Origin: an uncultured SAR86 cluster bacterium
GTDB lineage: Bacteria > Pseudomonadota > Gammaproteobacteria > Magnimaribacterales > D2472
Reading direction: 5' to 3'
DNA: 64,000 nucleotides
Assembly: GCA_902608115.1 (NCBI GenBank)
Contig: CACLMT010000001.1
Coordinates: 130,484 to 194,483 of the forward strand
Shown here: positions 28,031 to 37,927 of the stretch, piece after piece
Layout of the letters: every line of letters starts with the position of its first letter
Numbering within the stretch: the first letter of the stretch is position 1
Position numbers and translations under genes: made by a program
The notes under the pieces: model-generated
The model's database searches: none
What the model was told of the DNA's origin: nothing
Seen by the model: only the letters and a program-made list of their open reading frames with translations

Positions 28031-28666
28031 TTATCCACCAAGTTGTTTTTCTTTAATCTCATCTAATGTTTTGCAGTCTATACAATGCGTGGCTGTTGGC
28101 CTTGCTTCTAATCTCTTAACTCCAATTTCACACCCGCAATCATGGCAGTATCCATAATCATTTTGTTTTATTTGCTCAATAGATGAAGCAATTTTATTAA
28201 TCAATTTTCTTTCTCTATCTCTAGTTCTTAGCTCAAATGCAAATTCTTCTTCCTGAGAAGCTCTATCTATAGGATCAGCATATGACTCACCCTTGTTCTT
28301 TAGATGGTCAAAAGTTTTTTGCATTTCTTCTTTAAGGTGTTGGCGCCACTCAAGCAAAACAATATTAAAATGTTTTTTCATTGCAGCGCTCATGTATTTT
28401 TCTCCTTTCCTGCCTTTATATGAAGAAACTGGACCAGTTCTTTTCTTTTTTAAAGCTAATTTCTTTGGAGTTTTTTTCTTTGGGGTGCTTTTCTTTGTAG
28501 TTAATTTCTTTTTAACAAGTTTTTTTATAATTGTTTTCTTAGGGCTTGCTTTGTTTGTAGTTTTTTTCTTTTGAGTAGCTTTTTTAACGATAGTCTTTTT
28601 TGTTCTTTTAGCTGTTTTAGACCTTGAAACGGCTTTCGTTTTATTATTTTTAGCTTTTTTTGGCAT
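28031..28666 (-). CDS. dksA: RNA polymerase-binding factor DksA with Lys-rich N-terminal tail
   Basis: 211 residues, about 60 more than E. coli DksA (151). Residues from about 75 onward are standard: the coiled coil with YADPIDRASQEEEFAFELRTRDRERKL (the DxxDxA tip is DPIDRA) and the zinc finger CHDCGCEIGVKRLEARPTATHCIDC. The N-terminal 75 residues are a low-complexity run of Lys, Thr, Ala and Pro (KKTTNKASPKKT, KKSTPKKKTPKK), similar in style to histone H1-like or AlgP-type tails. DksA with ppGpp controls rRNA and amino-acid promoters. The tail is an addition at the transcription regulator; see findings. Confidence 0.93.
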   Translation of the reverse strand: MPKKAKNNKTKAVSRSKTAKRTKKTIVKKATQKKKTTNKASPKKTIIKKLVKKKLTTKKSTPKKKTPKKLALKKKRTGPVSSYKGRKGEKYMSAAMKKHFNIVLLEWRQHLKEEMQKTFDHLKNKGESYADPIDRASQEEEFAFELRTRDRERKLINKIASSIEQIKQNDYGYCHDCGCEIGVKRLEARPTATHCIDCKTLDEIKEKQLGG

Positions 28667-28713
28667 GGTTTTTACATTTAAAGTTTTTTAGGCGCATGAA
28701 ATTATCAGAAAGT

Positions 28714-29730
28714 TTAGAAATTAGCTAGCTTTTTTTTAAAATTTTTTAATGTTTCTTGATAATTCTCTTTAGTTAAGCGAGGTCCAAAGGTCTCTACAAT
28801 TTTGGCAGCGCCATAGTTTGCAAACTTAGCACAGGTCTTTAGGTCTTTATTTTGTAATAATGCATAGAGAAAGCTTCCGGCAAACATATCTCCCGCACCA
28901 TTGGTATCAATTGGGTTTATATCCACCGCCTGTACTTTGATGTTTTCGTCACGCGTAACAATAGTACTACCCGCGCATCCCATTGTTACAGCTGATATGT
29001 AAGGTTTTTTTTGTAAAGTTTGTAGGGCGCTATTAAGCTCTTTGGCACCAGTAAATGCAATAGCTTCATCTTCATTGCAGAAAATATAATCTAGACCAAA
29101 GGATTCAATTTCTTCAAATCGTTCTTTAAATCCATTAACTATGCCAGGATCTGAAAGTGAAAGAACAATTTTTACTTGAGGGTGATTTTTAAGATGATTT
29201 AAAATTTTTAGAGCACATGAGTAGTTTTCATCGCTTGTTACCATATATCCTTCAATATAAAAGATTCTTGAATTTGCAATTTCTTCAAGATCTAAATCCT
29301 CTTCATCTATTAATGAACTAATATTAAGTGACGTTAACATGGTTCTCTTTGCGTCTTGAGTAACAAGTATTAAACATTTACCAGTTGGTAGTGAGTTTTT
29401 AGGCGCCATATTACCCTTATGACTAATTCCAGCCTCTTTAAGGTTGTTAATATATCTTTTTCCGTCTTCATCATTTGTTACTTTGCATGTATGAAAGCAT
29501 GATGCTCCATAGCTAGCAGCTGCAACTAGGCTATTAGTGGCAGATCCGCCACAGTCGGAGACTGCCTCTGCTCCAGCCGCAATTAATCTCTTAATGATTG
29601 GTGATTGTTCTTCTGGGCTTGATAAATTCATTTGGTCAATTTCAAGACCTAGCTCGATTATTAGTTCTTGAGAAACCTTGAATTGTGTATCGACTAGAGC
29701 ATTACCAATTGCGCTAATATCATTTTTCAT
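28714..29730 (-). CDS. PfkB-family carbohydrate/nucleoside kinase (adenosine-kinase-like)
   Basis: 338 residues. The PfkB motifs are GGSATNSLVAAASYGA (substrate side) and DTNGAGDMFAGSFLYALL (catalytic Asp and anion hole). The pattern is that of the adenosine-kinase-like group common in proteobacteria; true substrate is not shown by the sequence. It follows hemL with one base between stop and start. Confidence 0.85.
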   Translation of the reverse strand: MKNDISAIGNALVDTQFKVSQELIIELGLEIDQMNLSSPEEQSPIIKRLIAAGAEAVSDCGGSATNSLVAAASYGASCFHTCKVTNDEDGKRYINNLKEAGISHKGNMAPKNSLPTGKCLILVTQDAKRTMLTSLNISSLIDEEDLDLEEIANSRIFYIEGYMVTSDENYSCALKILNHLKNHPQVKIVLSLSDPGIVNGFKERFEEIESFGLDYIFCNEDEAIAFTGAKELNSALQTLQKKPYISAVTMGCAGSTIVTRDENIKVQAVDINPIDTNGAGDMFAGSFLYALLQNKDLKTCAKFANYGAAKIVETFGPRLTKENYQETLKNFKKKLANF

Positions 29731-29731
29731 T

Positions 29732-31015
29732 TTAGATCTCCTTAATTGCCAAATCTAATTTTTCTAATGCTATTTCAAGAATTTCTTGATTATGGGCGGT
29801 TGAGATAAACCCAGATTCATATTTAGAGGGGGCAAAGTATATCCCATGATTTAAAGCAGAAATAAAAAATTTCTTAAATAAATTTTCATCCGTTTGAGAA
29901 ACCTCTTTATAGTTTTTAGGAAGAGTTGATGAGAAGAAGAATCCAAACATTCCTCCCATAGTTGCGCTTGAAAAAGGCATGCCTTTTTCTTTAAACATAT
30001 TTTTCATGCTACTTAAGAGATGATTAGAGGCATTTTCTAGGTCTTGAAAAGGATTTTCTTTTATCAGGGTTGATAATAAAGCTATGCCAGCGCTCATTGC
30101 TAATGAATTTCCTGACAGGGTGCCTGCTTGGTAGATAGGTCCGAGGGGTGCAAGTTGATTCATAATTTTTTCTTTTCCACCGAATGCTCCCACAGGAAGT
30201 CCTCCACCAATTACTTTTCCCAGCGCAGTTAAGTCCGGTTTTATGTTATAAATTTCTTGGGCGCCACCTAGCGAAACCCTAAAACCAGACATGACTTCAT
30301 CAAAGATTAATAAAGCGTTATTCCTATTACATAAATTTCTTAAGGTCTTTAAAAAATCTATGTCGCCAGGTATAAACCCCATATTTCCAGCAACTGGCTC
30401 AACAATAATTGCTGCTAAATCATTACCAATTTCATTGGCGATACTTTTTACTTCCTCTATATCGTTATAGCAACAGCTGTGGGTTAGTTGGGCTAGATCT
30501 TTAGGAATCCCTGGTGAATCTGGCAATCCAAAAGTCGAAACCCCTGATCCAGCCCTTACAAGCAATGAATCAACATGACCATGATAACAACCTGTAAATT
30601 TGATGATTTTATTTTTGCCTGTATAACCCCTGGCAAGCCTTATACAGCTCATGGTTGCTTCTGTACCCGAGTTGACCATTCTAATTTTTTCTATAGTGGG
30701 GAATTGATCTTGGATTAGAGTGGCTAATTGATTTTCTAGGCTTGTTGGGGCCCCATAACTAACACCATAATCAAGTTGTTTTTTAAGTGCCTTAACAATA
30801 ATTGGATTAGAATGCCCCAAAATCATTGGACCCCATGAGCCTACAAAGTCAATATATTCATTATCATCTTCATCCAGCAAAATAGAGCCTTTTGCAGACT
30901 TAAAAAAAATTGGATTTTTATTAATATTTTTGAATGCTCTAACTGGAGAATTTACACCACCAGGCATTAGACCCTGAGCTTGATCAAAAAGAATTTCAGA
31001 TTTAGTCTTTTTCAA
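29732..31015 (-). CDS. hemL: Glutamate-1-semialdehyde 2,1-aminomutase
   Basis: 427 residues, the family length. A PLP enzyme converting glutamate-1-semialdehyde to 5-aminolevulinate, the C5 route to heme. FDEVMSGFR and the PLP lysine in ALGKVIGGGLPVGAFGG are clear, with NSGTEATMSCIRLARG near residue 120. In an overlapping run hemJ-thiE-hemL on the minus strand. Confidence 0.97.
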   Translation of the reverse strand: MKKTKSEILFDQAQGLMPGGVNSPVRAFKNINKNPIFFKSAKGSILLDEDDNEYIDFVGSWGPMILGHSNPIIVKALKKQLDYGVSYGAPTSLENQLATLIQDQFPTIEKIRMVNSGTEATMSCIRLARGYTGKNKIIKFTGCYHGHVDSLLVRAGSGVSTFGLPDSPGIPKDLAQLTHSCCYNDIEEVKSIANEIGNDLAAIIVEPVAGNMGFIPGDIDFLKTLRNLCNRNNALLIFDEVMSGFRVSLGGAQEIYNIKPDLTALGKVIGGGLPVGAFGGKEKIMNQLAPLGPIYQAGTLSGNSLAMSAGIALLSTLIKENPFQDLENASNHLLSSMKNMFKEKGMPFSSATMGGMFGFFFSSTLPKNYKEVSQTDENLFKKFFISALNHGIYFAPSKYESGFISTAHNQEILEIALEKLDLAIKEI

Positions 31016-31649
31016 GAATATTAGTATTTGTTATTAAACCTTTAATTGCTTTAGGTATATTTTTTTCATTAAAAATACCTGAAGAAACGGCAATCATATC
31101 AAATTTTGAGAGTTTAGATTGATCAAAATTAGAGTTTTTTATTCCACCAATTATAACTTTTGGTAATTCTTTAAATTGATTAATTTTTTTATATTCAGAT
31201 TTTTTTATAATCGAGACATCTTTTTTGGTAGAAGATTTATCAAAAGCTCCAAATGAGACGTAATCAAGATGAGCTTTTTTAGCTAAGTAAGCAAGTTCTA
31301 CAAATTGATAGCAACTTATCCCAATAATTTTAGATGGTAGTAATCTTCTTGCTAACGCAGGATCTATATCACTTTGACCAATATGTAAACCATCTGCATT
31401 GATAGCTTCAACTAGAGAGAAATGATCATTCAATATACATATTCCATTTGATCGATGGATTAAGCTCACTAAATTTTTTAACTTAATTTTTTCTTGAGAT
31501 GAGATCTTTTCTTTTTTACATCTAAGTTGAATTATCTGGACACCAGACTCTAAAACTTGAGTTAGTTTGGTTGAAAAGTCTTTTGAAAAAATATTTGTAG
31601 GGGATATAGCATATATCTTTGATGAAAGGGTTTGTAGTTTAGAGTTCAA
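31002..31649 (-). CDS. thiE: Thiamine-phosphate synthase
   Basis: 215 residues. TIM-barrel enzyme joining the thiazole and pyrimidine halves of thiamine. Seen: QLRCKK near residue 40, ILNDHFSLVEAINADGLHIGQSD, and the phosphate-binding IGGI region. Its 3' end overlaps hemL by 14 bases. Other thiamine genes are not in the window. Confidence 0.88.
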   Translation of the reverse strand: MNSKLQTLSSKIYAISPTNIFSKDFSTKLTQVLESGVQIIQLRCKKEKISSQEKIKLKNLVSLIHRSNGICILNDHFSLVEAINADGLHIGQSDIDPALARRLLPSKIIGISCYQFVELAYLAKKAHLDYVSFGAFDKSSTKKDVSIIKKSEYKKINQFKELPKVIIGGIKNSNFDQSKLSKFDMIAVSSGIFNEKNIPKAIKGLITNTNILEKD

Positions 31650-32077
31650 AATTTATAAATAGCAGCAATAATTCCCGATAAGAGGAATATAACGGGCACT
31701 TCATTGAATATCCTTAATTGAAATCCGGTCCAAGTACTATTATCGGTTGATAGGTCTTTAATAATTTTCCAACACCAAACCTGATATCCAATTAGACTAA
31801 GCGTTACTATAATCTTAGTTATAATCCATTTTTGATTTAAGAAAGACGCTAGATTTGGGCTCATTAAGCCCATCATAAAACCAAATATTATAGCCAACAA
31901 TCCCAAAGGGGTAATAAATTTAATAAGCCTTTTTTCCATAATTGAAAGATGTTTTTTAACTTCTATGCTTTCAACTTCAACATGGTTAACAAATAGCCTG
32001 GGCAAATAAAAGATACCCGCAAACCATGAGATTACAAAAAAAATATGAAGAATTTTATATAAGAGATATAGGTCCAT
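31646..32077 (-). CDS. hemJ: Protoporphyrinogen oxidase HemJ
   Basis: 143 residues, four hydrophobic segments, starting LYLLYKILHIFFVISWFAGIF, with the conserved histidine and the LPRLFVNHVE string of the HemJ (UPF0093) family. HemJ oxidises protoporphyrinogen IX in the membrane and replaces HemG/HemY in many bacteria. Being in a run with hemL supports the call. Overlaps thiE by 4 bases. Confidence 0.88.
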   Translation of the reverse strand: MDLYLLYKILHIFFVISWFAGIFYLPRLFVNHVEVESIEVKKHLSIMEKRLIKFITPLGLLAIIFGFMMGLMSPNLASFLNQKWIITKIIVTLSLIGYQVWCWKIIKDLSTDNSTWTGFQLRIFNEVPVIFLLSGIIAAIYKF

Positions 32078-32176
32078 TATTGGTTTATTTTAGCCTCTCT
32101 AAGAACATCATAGGTAAAAACTTTACATTTACATATTGATGAATTCATTTTTAATCATATAAACTTATATATAGTT

Positions 32177-32512
32177 ATGAAAACAGAGACGACATCCATT
32201 GAATTAAGTTCTGGTGCAGTTGAGCGCATTCAATCATTATTACCTGAACAAAATACAAATCATTTTCGTATTTATGTCACCGGGGGCGGCTGTTCGGGTT
32301 TTCAGTATGGTTTTAAGTTTGATGAGTCTCCTGGTGGAGATGATGATGTTATAGAGTTTAAGGATTTTGTTATATTGTTGGATTCTCTTTCTTATCCCTA
32401 TCTGTATGGCTCCACTCTTGATTATATAGAAGATTTATCTGGATCTAGGTTTGTTGTTACCAACCCAAACGCTAAGACAACTTGTGGTTGCGGAGAATCT
32501 TTTACTATATAG
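32177..32512 (+). CDS. erpA: Iron-sulfur cluster insertion protein ErpA
   Basis: 111 residues of the A-type carrier family. The three cysteines are in GGGCSGFQYGF and at the end in TCGCGESF. ErpA delivers Fe-S clusters to target enzymes. Position beside anmK, an M23 peptidase and tyrS matches the pseudomonad order and favours ErpA over IscA. Overlaps the convergent anmK by 8 bases. Confidence 0.92.
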   Translation: MKTETTSIELSSGAVERIQSLLPEQNTNHFRIYVTGGGCSGFQYGFKFDESPGGDDDVIEFKDFVILLDSLSYPYLYGSTLDYIEDLSGSRFVVTNPNAKTTCGCGESFTI

Positions 32513-33593
32513 CTTTCGTTACATAACCCAACAAACCCTTTTTATTATTAACATACAAAGCTTGTTCTTCTATTCTTTGCTTTGCAAGCCACCCAAAAGC
32601 CATTGATTCTATTGCTTGAGGATTAAAGCCAAACTTATTTGAAGAAATAATAGGAACGTTAATGTTATGAGCAATTCTTTCCATAAGAAATATATTGTTT
32701 ATTCCACCACCGCATACAATTAAATTTTTTATAAATTTTTCTTTGGATTTAATTGCTCTAGAGATTGAAAGAGCACTTAATTCAGTCAAAGTAGCTAAAA
32801 TAATTTCTGGAGATTTTTTTAAGAGCTGCTTGGGAATAAATTTTTGATTAAATATCTCTTTACCTGTTGATTTGGGATAACGTTTTTTAAAAAACGGATC
32901 ATCTAACATTGTCTTTAAAGAGGGCAAATGTATTTTCCCTTTTTTAGCCAAATTACCATCTTTATCAAAAGATCGATTAAGATTCTTTTGACAGTACCAA
33001 TCCATGAGTGCATTTCCAGGCCCACAGTCAGAGCCCATGAAAGATTTAGATTTTATTAAATATGAATAATTTGAAATACCACCTATATTTACTATCAACC
33101 TATTGTTTTTTGGAGAAGAAAATATTTTTTGGTGGAATTCAGGAACTAGAGGGGCTCCCTTGCCACCAAGTTTGATATGGTCGTTCCTAAAGTCGCTTAC
33201 AACATCAATACTGCATTTTTTCATAACTATTTTTGGGTCACCGGCCTGAATTGAAAAAGGATACTTCCCTGCGGGGTTATGCCAAAGCGTTTGCCCAGAT
33301 AAACCAATTGCAGCAATATTGGCTTTTAGAATTTTTTTATTTTTTATGAAAGAATTAATTGCTTTGCTAAAGGCTAGAGCAATCTTTATATTCAATTCAC
33401 CATATTCTTTCAGACCAAGTTTTTGATTTTCTATTACATTCGCAATTTCTTTTTTTACACCACGAGGATACTTGTAAGAATCAAAGTCTATCAGCTGAAC
33501 TTTATTAGTTTCCGAAATTGCACAGACATCGATTCCATCGAAACTTGTTCCACTCATGGTGCCAATAAAAATTTTATTTGAAGATTGATTCAT
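32505..33593 (-). CDS. anmK: Anhydro-N-acetylmuramic acid kinase
   Basis: 362 residues. Starts with the phosphate loop GTMSGTSFDGIDV near residue 12; GGISNYSYL, GSDCGPGNALMDWY and NLIVCGGGINN are the other family blocks. It phosphorylates and opens 1,6-anhydroMurNAc during cell-wall recycling. Upstream M23 peptidase overlaps by 20 bases, so both are in one wall-turnover operon. Confidence 0.95.
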   Translation of the reverse strand: MNQSSNKIFIGTMSGTSFDGIDVCAISETNKVQLIDFDSYKYPRGVKKEIANVIENQKLGLKEYGELNIKIALAFSKAINSFIKNKKILKANIAAIGLSGQTLWHNPAGKYPFSIQAGDPKIVMKKCSIDVVSDFRNDHIKLGGKGAPLVPEFHQKIFSSPKNNRLIVNIGGISNYSYLIKSKSFMGSDCGPGNALMDWYCQKNLNRSFDKDGNLAKKGKIHLPSLKTMLDDPFFKKRYPKSTGKEIFNQKFIPKQLLKKSPEIILATLTELSALSISRAIKSKEKFIKNLIVCGGGINNIFLMERIAHNINVPIISSNKFGFNPQAIESMAFGWLAKQRIEEQALYVNNKKGLLGYVTKAI

Positions 33594-34836
33594 TTGGGTC
33601 TTTAGATAATAGCTCCTTGGATAAATCTATATAGTTTGATGTCATTTTTTTAAAATCTTCTATAAATCTGTCTTCTAATGGAGCCGCAGAGGGAAGTGAT
33701 ACTTTAAGCGGATCAGTTCTATTTTTCCCAACTTCAAACTCATAATGCAAATGTGGAGCAGTTGCCAAGCCTGAATCGCCTACATATCCAATAGTTTGAC
33801 CTTGTATAACCTGTGAACCCCTTGCAAGGGATGTATTATATGTTTCCATATGAGCATATAGGGTGGTAATTTCTCCACCATGTTTTATAACTATTGTTCT
33901 TCCGTATCCGCTTTTCCAACCAATTGATTTAATTACACCTTCACCGGTAGCTCTAATTGGAGTCCCTCTTTTTGCAGCATAATCAACACCATTATGTGCT
34001 CTTATCTTGTTAAGTATAGGGTGACGTCTATTAGGATTAAAGTGAGAGCTAACATATGCAAAGTTTAAGGGCGCTCGCAGGAAAGCTTTTTCTAGGCTAT
34101 TACCATTTTCATTAAAATAGTCCCATTGTTTATTTTTTCCTTTGTAACGAACGGCAGTATATTTTTCGCCCTGATTATAAAACTCTGCATATAAAATACT
34201 GCCGTTTTCTATTGCCACGCCATCAATAAACGGAGTTTCATACAATAATAGAAATCTATCGCCCTCTCTAATATCAAAAACAAAATCAATATCCCATCCA
34301 AATATATATGCCAAGTCCATAATAACGCTTTCGGGTATATTTTCTTTTAGACCAGTTAGATAAAAAGAAGAATCAATTACTCCAGATTTAAATGAAATAA
34401 TTTTTTCTGAGTTTTTTTTAATCTTTTTAATTTCAACTTCATCAGGTAAAAAATTAATTAGAAAAGTTGTAGAAGCATCTTTAATAATTTTTATTTCCTT
34501 GAGCGTTTTTTGAGCCCACGTAAATTCCAATCTATCTCCAGGTTGAATATTTTTTATCTGACCCTTATTATCTTTGCGAAAAATTTGATATGTAGAATTA
34601 AGAGGCACTTTATATTTTTCAAAAATAATCGATAGATTTTCGCCACTTTTTACTAAATGGATTTCCTTTGTATCGATATTTGTTTCATAGCTTTCTGGAA
34701 TTTCTTTTGTTTCAATAATAATCTCTTGAGATATATTTTCTTTTTCTGCTCCAGAATCAAAGATTATAAAAGCAATTATGATCGCTAAAATTACATATGG
34801 GAGCATTTTTAGATTGGGTTTAATCACTATAGCCAT
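33574..34836 (-). CDS. M23-family peptidoglycan DD-endopeptidase (MepM-like)
   Basis: 420 residues: an N-terminal membrane anchor (about 9-27), a LysM-like/OapA region (HLVKSGENLSIIFEKYKVP), then a LytM zinc peptidase domain with HNGVDYAAKRGTPIRATGEG and HLHYEFEV as metal-ligand motifs. It cleaves peptide cross-links to let the wall grow. Adjacent to anmK and tyrS, as in pseudomonads. Confidence 0.92.
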   Translation of the reverse strand: MAIVIKPNLKMLPYVILAIIIAFIIFDSGAEKENISQEIIIETKEIPESYETNIDTKEIHLVKSGENLSIIFEKYKVPLNSTYQIFRKDNKGQIKNIQPGDRLEFTWAQKTLKEIKIIKDASTTFLINFLPDEVEIKKIKKNSEKIISFKSGVIDSSFYLTGLKENIPESVIMDLAYIFGWDIDFVFDIREGDRFLLLYETPFIDGVAIENGSILYAEFYNQGEKYTAVRYKGKNKQWDYFNENGNSLEKAFLRAPLNFAYVSSHFNPNRRHPILNKIRAHNGVDYAAKRGTPIRATGEGVIKSIGWKSGYGRTIVIKHGGEITTLYAHMETYNTSLARGSQVIQGQTIGYVGDSGLATAPHLHYEFEVGKNRTDPLKVSLPSAAPLEDRFIEDFKKMTSNYIDLSKELLSKDPNESIFK

Positions 34837-34852
34837 GATCGATGCTGAGTGC

Positions 34853-35548
34853 TTAAGTTAATGAAAAAGTCAGTTTGCCAACATTTTCAATGCTAGCTTC
34901 AATTTTATCTCCAGGATAAATTTTGCCTACACCCGCTGGAGTTCCGGTAAAAATAATATCTCCCGGTTTGAGTGTTATATATTTTGATAGACAGCTTATT
35001 AGATCTTCTATTCCCCATGCCATATTTTTTATATTGCTTGCTTGTTTTATAATGCCATTAACTTTTAGCTCAATTTTACCTTCTCTTAAGATCTCATTTT
35101 CTTTTTTAACAATAGACGATATGGGCGCCGAATTATCGAAACCTTTGCTTAGATCCCATGGTTTTCCACTCTGACTAGCAATTTTCTGTAGATCTCTTCT
35201 AGTGAGATCAACTCCAACCGCATATCCAAAGATATGCTCATTAACTTTATTTGGCTGCGCTTCAAAACATTTTGACTTAATGAATATAACAAGCTCAACT
35301 TCATGATGTAAATTATTGGTTTGTGTAGGAAAAGGTATATTGTTCACTTGAGTAATTGCTTGAGGAGGCTTACTAAAAAAAAATGGTTGATCTTTATCAA
35401 CTGTATCTCCCATTTCTTTAGCATGATCTTCATAGTTCTTGCCAACACAGTATATTTTCCCAACTGGAAATAATTCTTTGGTATCTGCAATTGATATCCC
35501 CTTTACGATAGGTGGAAAAATAAATCCTATATTTTTTTTCTCATTCAT
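34853..35548 (-). CDS. Fumarylacetoacetate hydrolase-family protein
   Basis: 231 residues. Metal-binding motifs HHEVELVIFI and the later GVDLTRRDLQ, with FTGTPAGVGKIYPGD at the end, show the FAH fold. Members act as acylpyruvases, oxaloacetate decarboxylases or related hydrolases; similar in length to E. coli YcgM (219). Divergent from tyrS with 50 bases between starts. Confidence 0.87.
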   Translation of the reverse strand: MNEKKNIGFIFPPIVKGISIADTKELFPVGKIYCVGKNYEDHAKEMGDTVDKDQPFFFSKPPQAITQVNNIPFPTQTNNLHHEVELVIFIKSKCFEAQPNKVNEHIFGYAVGVDLTRRDLQKIASQSGKPWDLSKGFDNSAPISSIVKKENEILREGKIELKVNGIIKQASNIKNMAWGIEDLISCLSKYITLKPGDIIFTGTPAGVGKIYPGDKIEASIENVGKLTFSLT

Positions 35549-35598
35549 ATAATTTGAAGCTTTTTTGTTTGATTAAATACTATAATAAACGATAACTC

Positions 35599-36786
35599 AT
35601 GGAAGATAATCTTAATTTAATTAAACGTGGAATTGATGAGCTTCTCACTGAAAAGGAGCTTTTGTCAAAACTTAAGTCAAAGAAACAGTTAATTGTTAAG
35701 GCTGGATTTGATCCAACTGCACCAGATTTGCATCTGGGCCATACTGTTTTAATAAATAAGTTAAGACATTTTCAAGACCTCGGGCATAAAGTTATATTCC
35801 TCATTGGAGATTTTACTGGAATGATAGGGGATCCAACTGGTAAGGATAAAACAAGACCACCATTAGATAAAACAACAATAGAAGAAAATGCAAAGACTTA
35901 TAAGAAACAGGTTTTTAAGATTCTTGACCCCAAATTAACCGAAGTTAGATTTAATTCGGAGTGGAATAATAAGTTGGGAGCAGAGGGGATTATAAAATTA
36001 GCCTCCAAATATAACCTTGCTCGTATGCTTGAAAGAGATGATTTTAATAAAAGGTATAAATCTAATCAGAGTATTGCTGTTCATGAGTTCTTATACCCAT
36101 TAATTCAAGCATATGACTCGATAGTTCTAGAAGCAGATATTGAGTTAGGGGGCACTGATCAGAAATTTAATCTTCTAGTGGGCAGGGAGATACAAAGATC
36201 CTATGGAAAGGAGCCTCAGGTAGTTTTAACTGTACCAATTCTTGAGGGCACAGATGGAGTCAATAAGATGTCCAAGTCTCTTAATAACTATGTTGGAATT
36301 GAAGAGTCGCCTCAAGATATGTTTGGAAAGATTATGTCTATATCTGATGAATTGATGTGGAGATGGTTTGATTTATTAAGTTTTAAAACAATTGTAGAGA
36401 TACAGAATTTAAAGGATGAGCAAGCAGCGGGGAAGAATCCTAGAGATATAAAGGTTGCTTTGGCTAAGGAGATCATTTCCCGTTTTCATGACAGTAAATC
36501 TGCAGATGAAGCTGAAGAAAATTTTATAAACCAATTTCAAAAAAGGAATACCCCAGATGACATAGAAGAGCTATCTTTAGACTGGAAAGAAGATTCGATT
36601 CCTTTACCAAATCTTTTGAAAGAAGCTGGGATGATAAAAAGTACATCTGAAGCTATTAGAATGATAAAACAGGGAGCGGTTCGAATTAATGAAGAGAAAA
36701 TTACGGATACTAAGTTTTTAATTTCTAAGGGAGAAACTGCTATCTACCAAGTGGGCAAAAGAAGATTTAAAAAAATAAGTTTTTAA
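35599..36786 (+). CDS. tyrS: Tyrosyl-tRNA synthetase
   Basis: 395 residues of class I. The HIGH-like site is [10 protein letters not shown] (about residue 42) and the KMSKS site is [12 protein letters not shown] (about 227); a C-terminal S4 RNA-binding domain follows ([19 protein letters not shown]). The sequence style ([15 protein letters not shown]) resembles the TyrZ-like branch found in pseudomonads. First of a run of plus-strand genes. Confidence 0.96.
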   Translation: MEDNLNLIKRGIDELLTEKELLSKLKSKKQLIVKAGFDPTAPDLHLGHTVLINKLRHFQDLGHKVIFLIGDFTGMIGDPTGKDKTRPPLDKTTIEENAKTYKKQVFKILDPKLTEVRFNSEWNNKLGAEGIIKLASKYNLARMLERDDFNKRYKSNQSIAVHEFLYPLIQAYDSIVLEADIELGGTDQKFNLLVGREIQRSYGKEPQVVLTVPILEGTDGVNKMSKSLNNYVGIEESPQDMFGKIMSISDELMWRWFDLLSFKTIVEIQNLKDEQAAGKNPRDIKVALAKEIISRFHDSKSADEAEENFINQFQKRNTPDDIEELSLDWKEDSIPLPNLLKEAGMIKSTSEAIRMIKQGAVRINEEKITDTKFLISKGETAIYQVGKRRFKKISF

Positions 36787-36822
36787 CTTTTATGTTTAAG
36801 ACCCAAGATTCATAATAGATCT

Positions 36823-37506
36823 ATGCAACAATTTTATTCATCAATCAGCTTTTGCATGCGTCACTTTGGTTATCTATCCATTTTATGTATTCCTATAATT
36901 GTTATAGAGGCATCTTTAGCCAATCTTTTTATCTCTTTAAATATTGGCAATATGTCTGATAGCGCAGCAGTAGAGGCTTTAACGAATATTTTTATCCCAC
37001 TCTTTATACTCGTTGTTTTGTCTTTGATTTTATCTGTAGCTTTAAGTGGTGGCTCAATGATTGCTTTTAGATCATTATCCTTAGGCACTTCTATTTCCCC
37101 TTACCAAGCTTTGTATGTTGCTTTAAAAAAGTTCTTTCCATTGTTATGGGGAAATTTACTTCATTCTCTAGCTTATGGTATTGGATTTATAATGCTGATT
37201 TTTCCTGGCTTTTATTTATTTGCACGCTTAGGTTTATTTCCCTTATATATAATGTTTGAAGATAAAGGAGCCATGGATTCACTATCTGATTCCTGGACAG
37301 TTACTGATGAGTTTGGAATGAAATTATTCGTCCTTACAAGCGTTTTTTTAGGAATTCAGATTTTTTTTGGTTTGATGGGAAGTATAATCGGTCTTGATTT
37401 AGAATTATGGTTCTTAATACTCGCTACAATAGTGAAATATGTAACTCTAATGCCATTGTTTTATTTGTTTTACAGTCTATATGAGTCAGTAAAAACTAAC
37501 CAATAA
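36823..37506 (+). CDS. Polytopic inner-membrane protein, unknown
   Basis: 227 residues, about six hydrophobic segments. The general look (LALGTSISPYQALYVALKKFFPLLWGN-type loop between helices, FPGFYLFARLGLFP) recalls the YciC/UPF0259 or GlpM-type membrane domains, but I do not claim homology. It starts 36 bases after tyrS and is followed 10 bases later by the P-loop kinase gene. Confidence 0.6.
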   Translation: MQQFYSSISFCMRHFGYLSILCIPIIVIEASLANLFISLNIGNMSDSAAVEALTNIFIPLFILVVLSLILSVALSGGSMIAFRSLSLGTSISPYQALYVALKKFFPLLWGNLLHSLAYGIGFIMLIFPGFYLFARLGLFPLYIMFEDKGAMDSLSDSWTVTDEFGMKLFVLTSVFLGIQIFFGLMGSIIGLDLELWFLILATIVKYVTLMPLFYLFYSLYESVKTNQ

Positions 37507-37516
37507 AGAGCTTTTT

Positions 37517-37927
37517 ATGAAAATACTAGTAATGGGTTTACCAGGAAGCGGAAAAACTTACTTAACTGAAAGATTAGTTCCACTTTTAGATGCAGTTTGG
37601 TATAACGCTGATAACTTAAGAGGAATGGCTAACGATATGGATTTTTCAGAAGAAGGCAGGGAAAGACAATCAATGAGAATGAGAACATTTGCAGATTTTG
37701 AGAAATCTCATGGTCGATATGTGGTATGTGATTTTGTCTGCCCCACAAAAGAAACTAGAAAACATTTTAATGCTGATATTGTTATATGGATGGATACGAT
37801 CAAAGAAGGTAGATATGAAGACACTAATAAGCTTTTTCAAAACCCCATAAAAGTTGATTTCCATATCACTGAATGGAATCAACATAATCATGAAGATATA
37901 GCTAAGGAAATATTAGAAAATGTTTGA
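37517..37927 (+). CDS. P-loop kinase resembling adenylylsulfate kinase
   Basis: 136 residues. Walker A MGLPGSGKTYLTERLVPLL at the N-terminus, then NADNLRGMANDMDFSEEGRERQ, which parallels the APS-kinase loop (GDNVR...LGFSxxDR), and VVCDFVCPTKETR for the FVSPF element. It is shorter than CysC (about 200). No cysN/cysD genes are nearby, so sulfate assimilation is unlikely. The stop overlaps the start of the next gene by 8 bases, pointing to joint action with that nucleotidyltransferase on one substrate. Confidence 0.8.
   Translation: MKILVMGLPGSGKTYLTERLVPLLDAVWYNADNLRGMANDMDFSEEGRERQSMRMRTFADFEKSHGRYVVCDFVCPTKETRKHFNADIVIWMDTIKEGRYEDTNKLFQNPIKVDFHITEWNQHNHEDIAKEILENV

Noticed and set aside
28293-28574. 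Phe-rich plus-strand frame
   Set aside because: It is the antisense of the Lys-rich tail of dksA.
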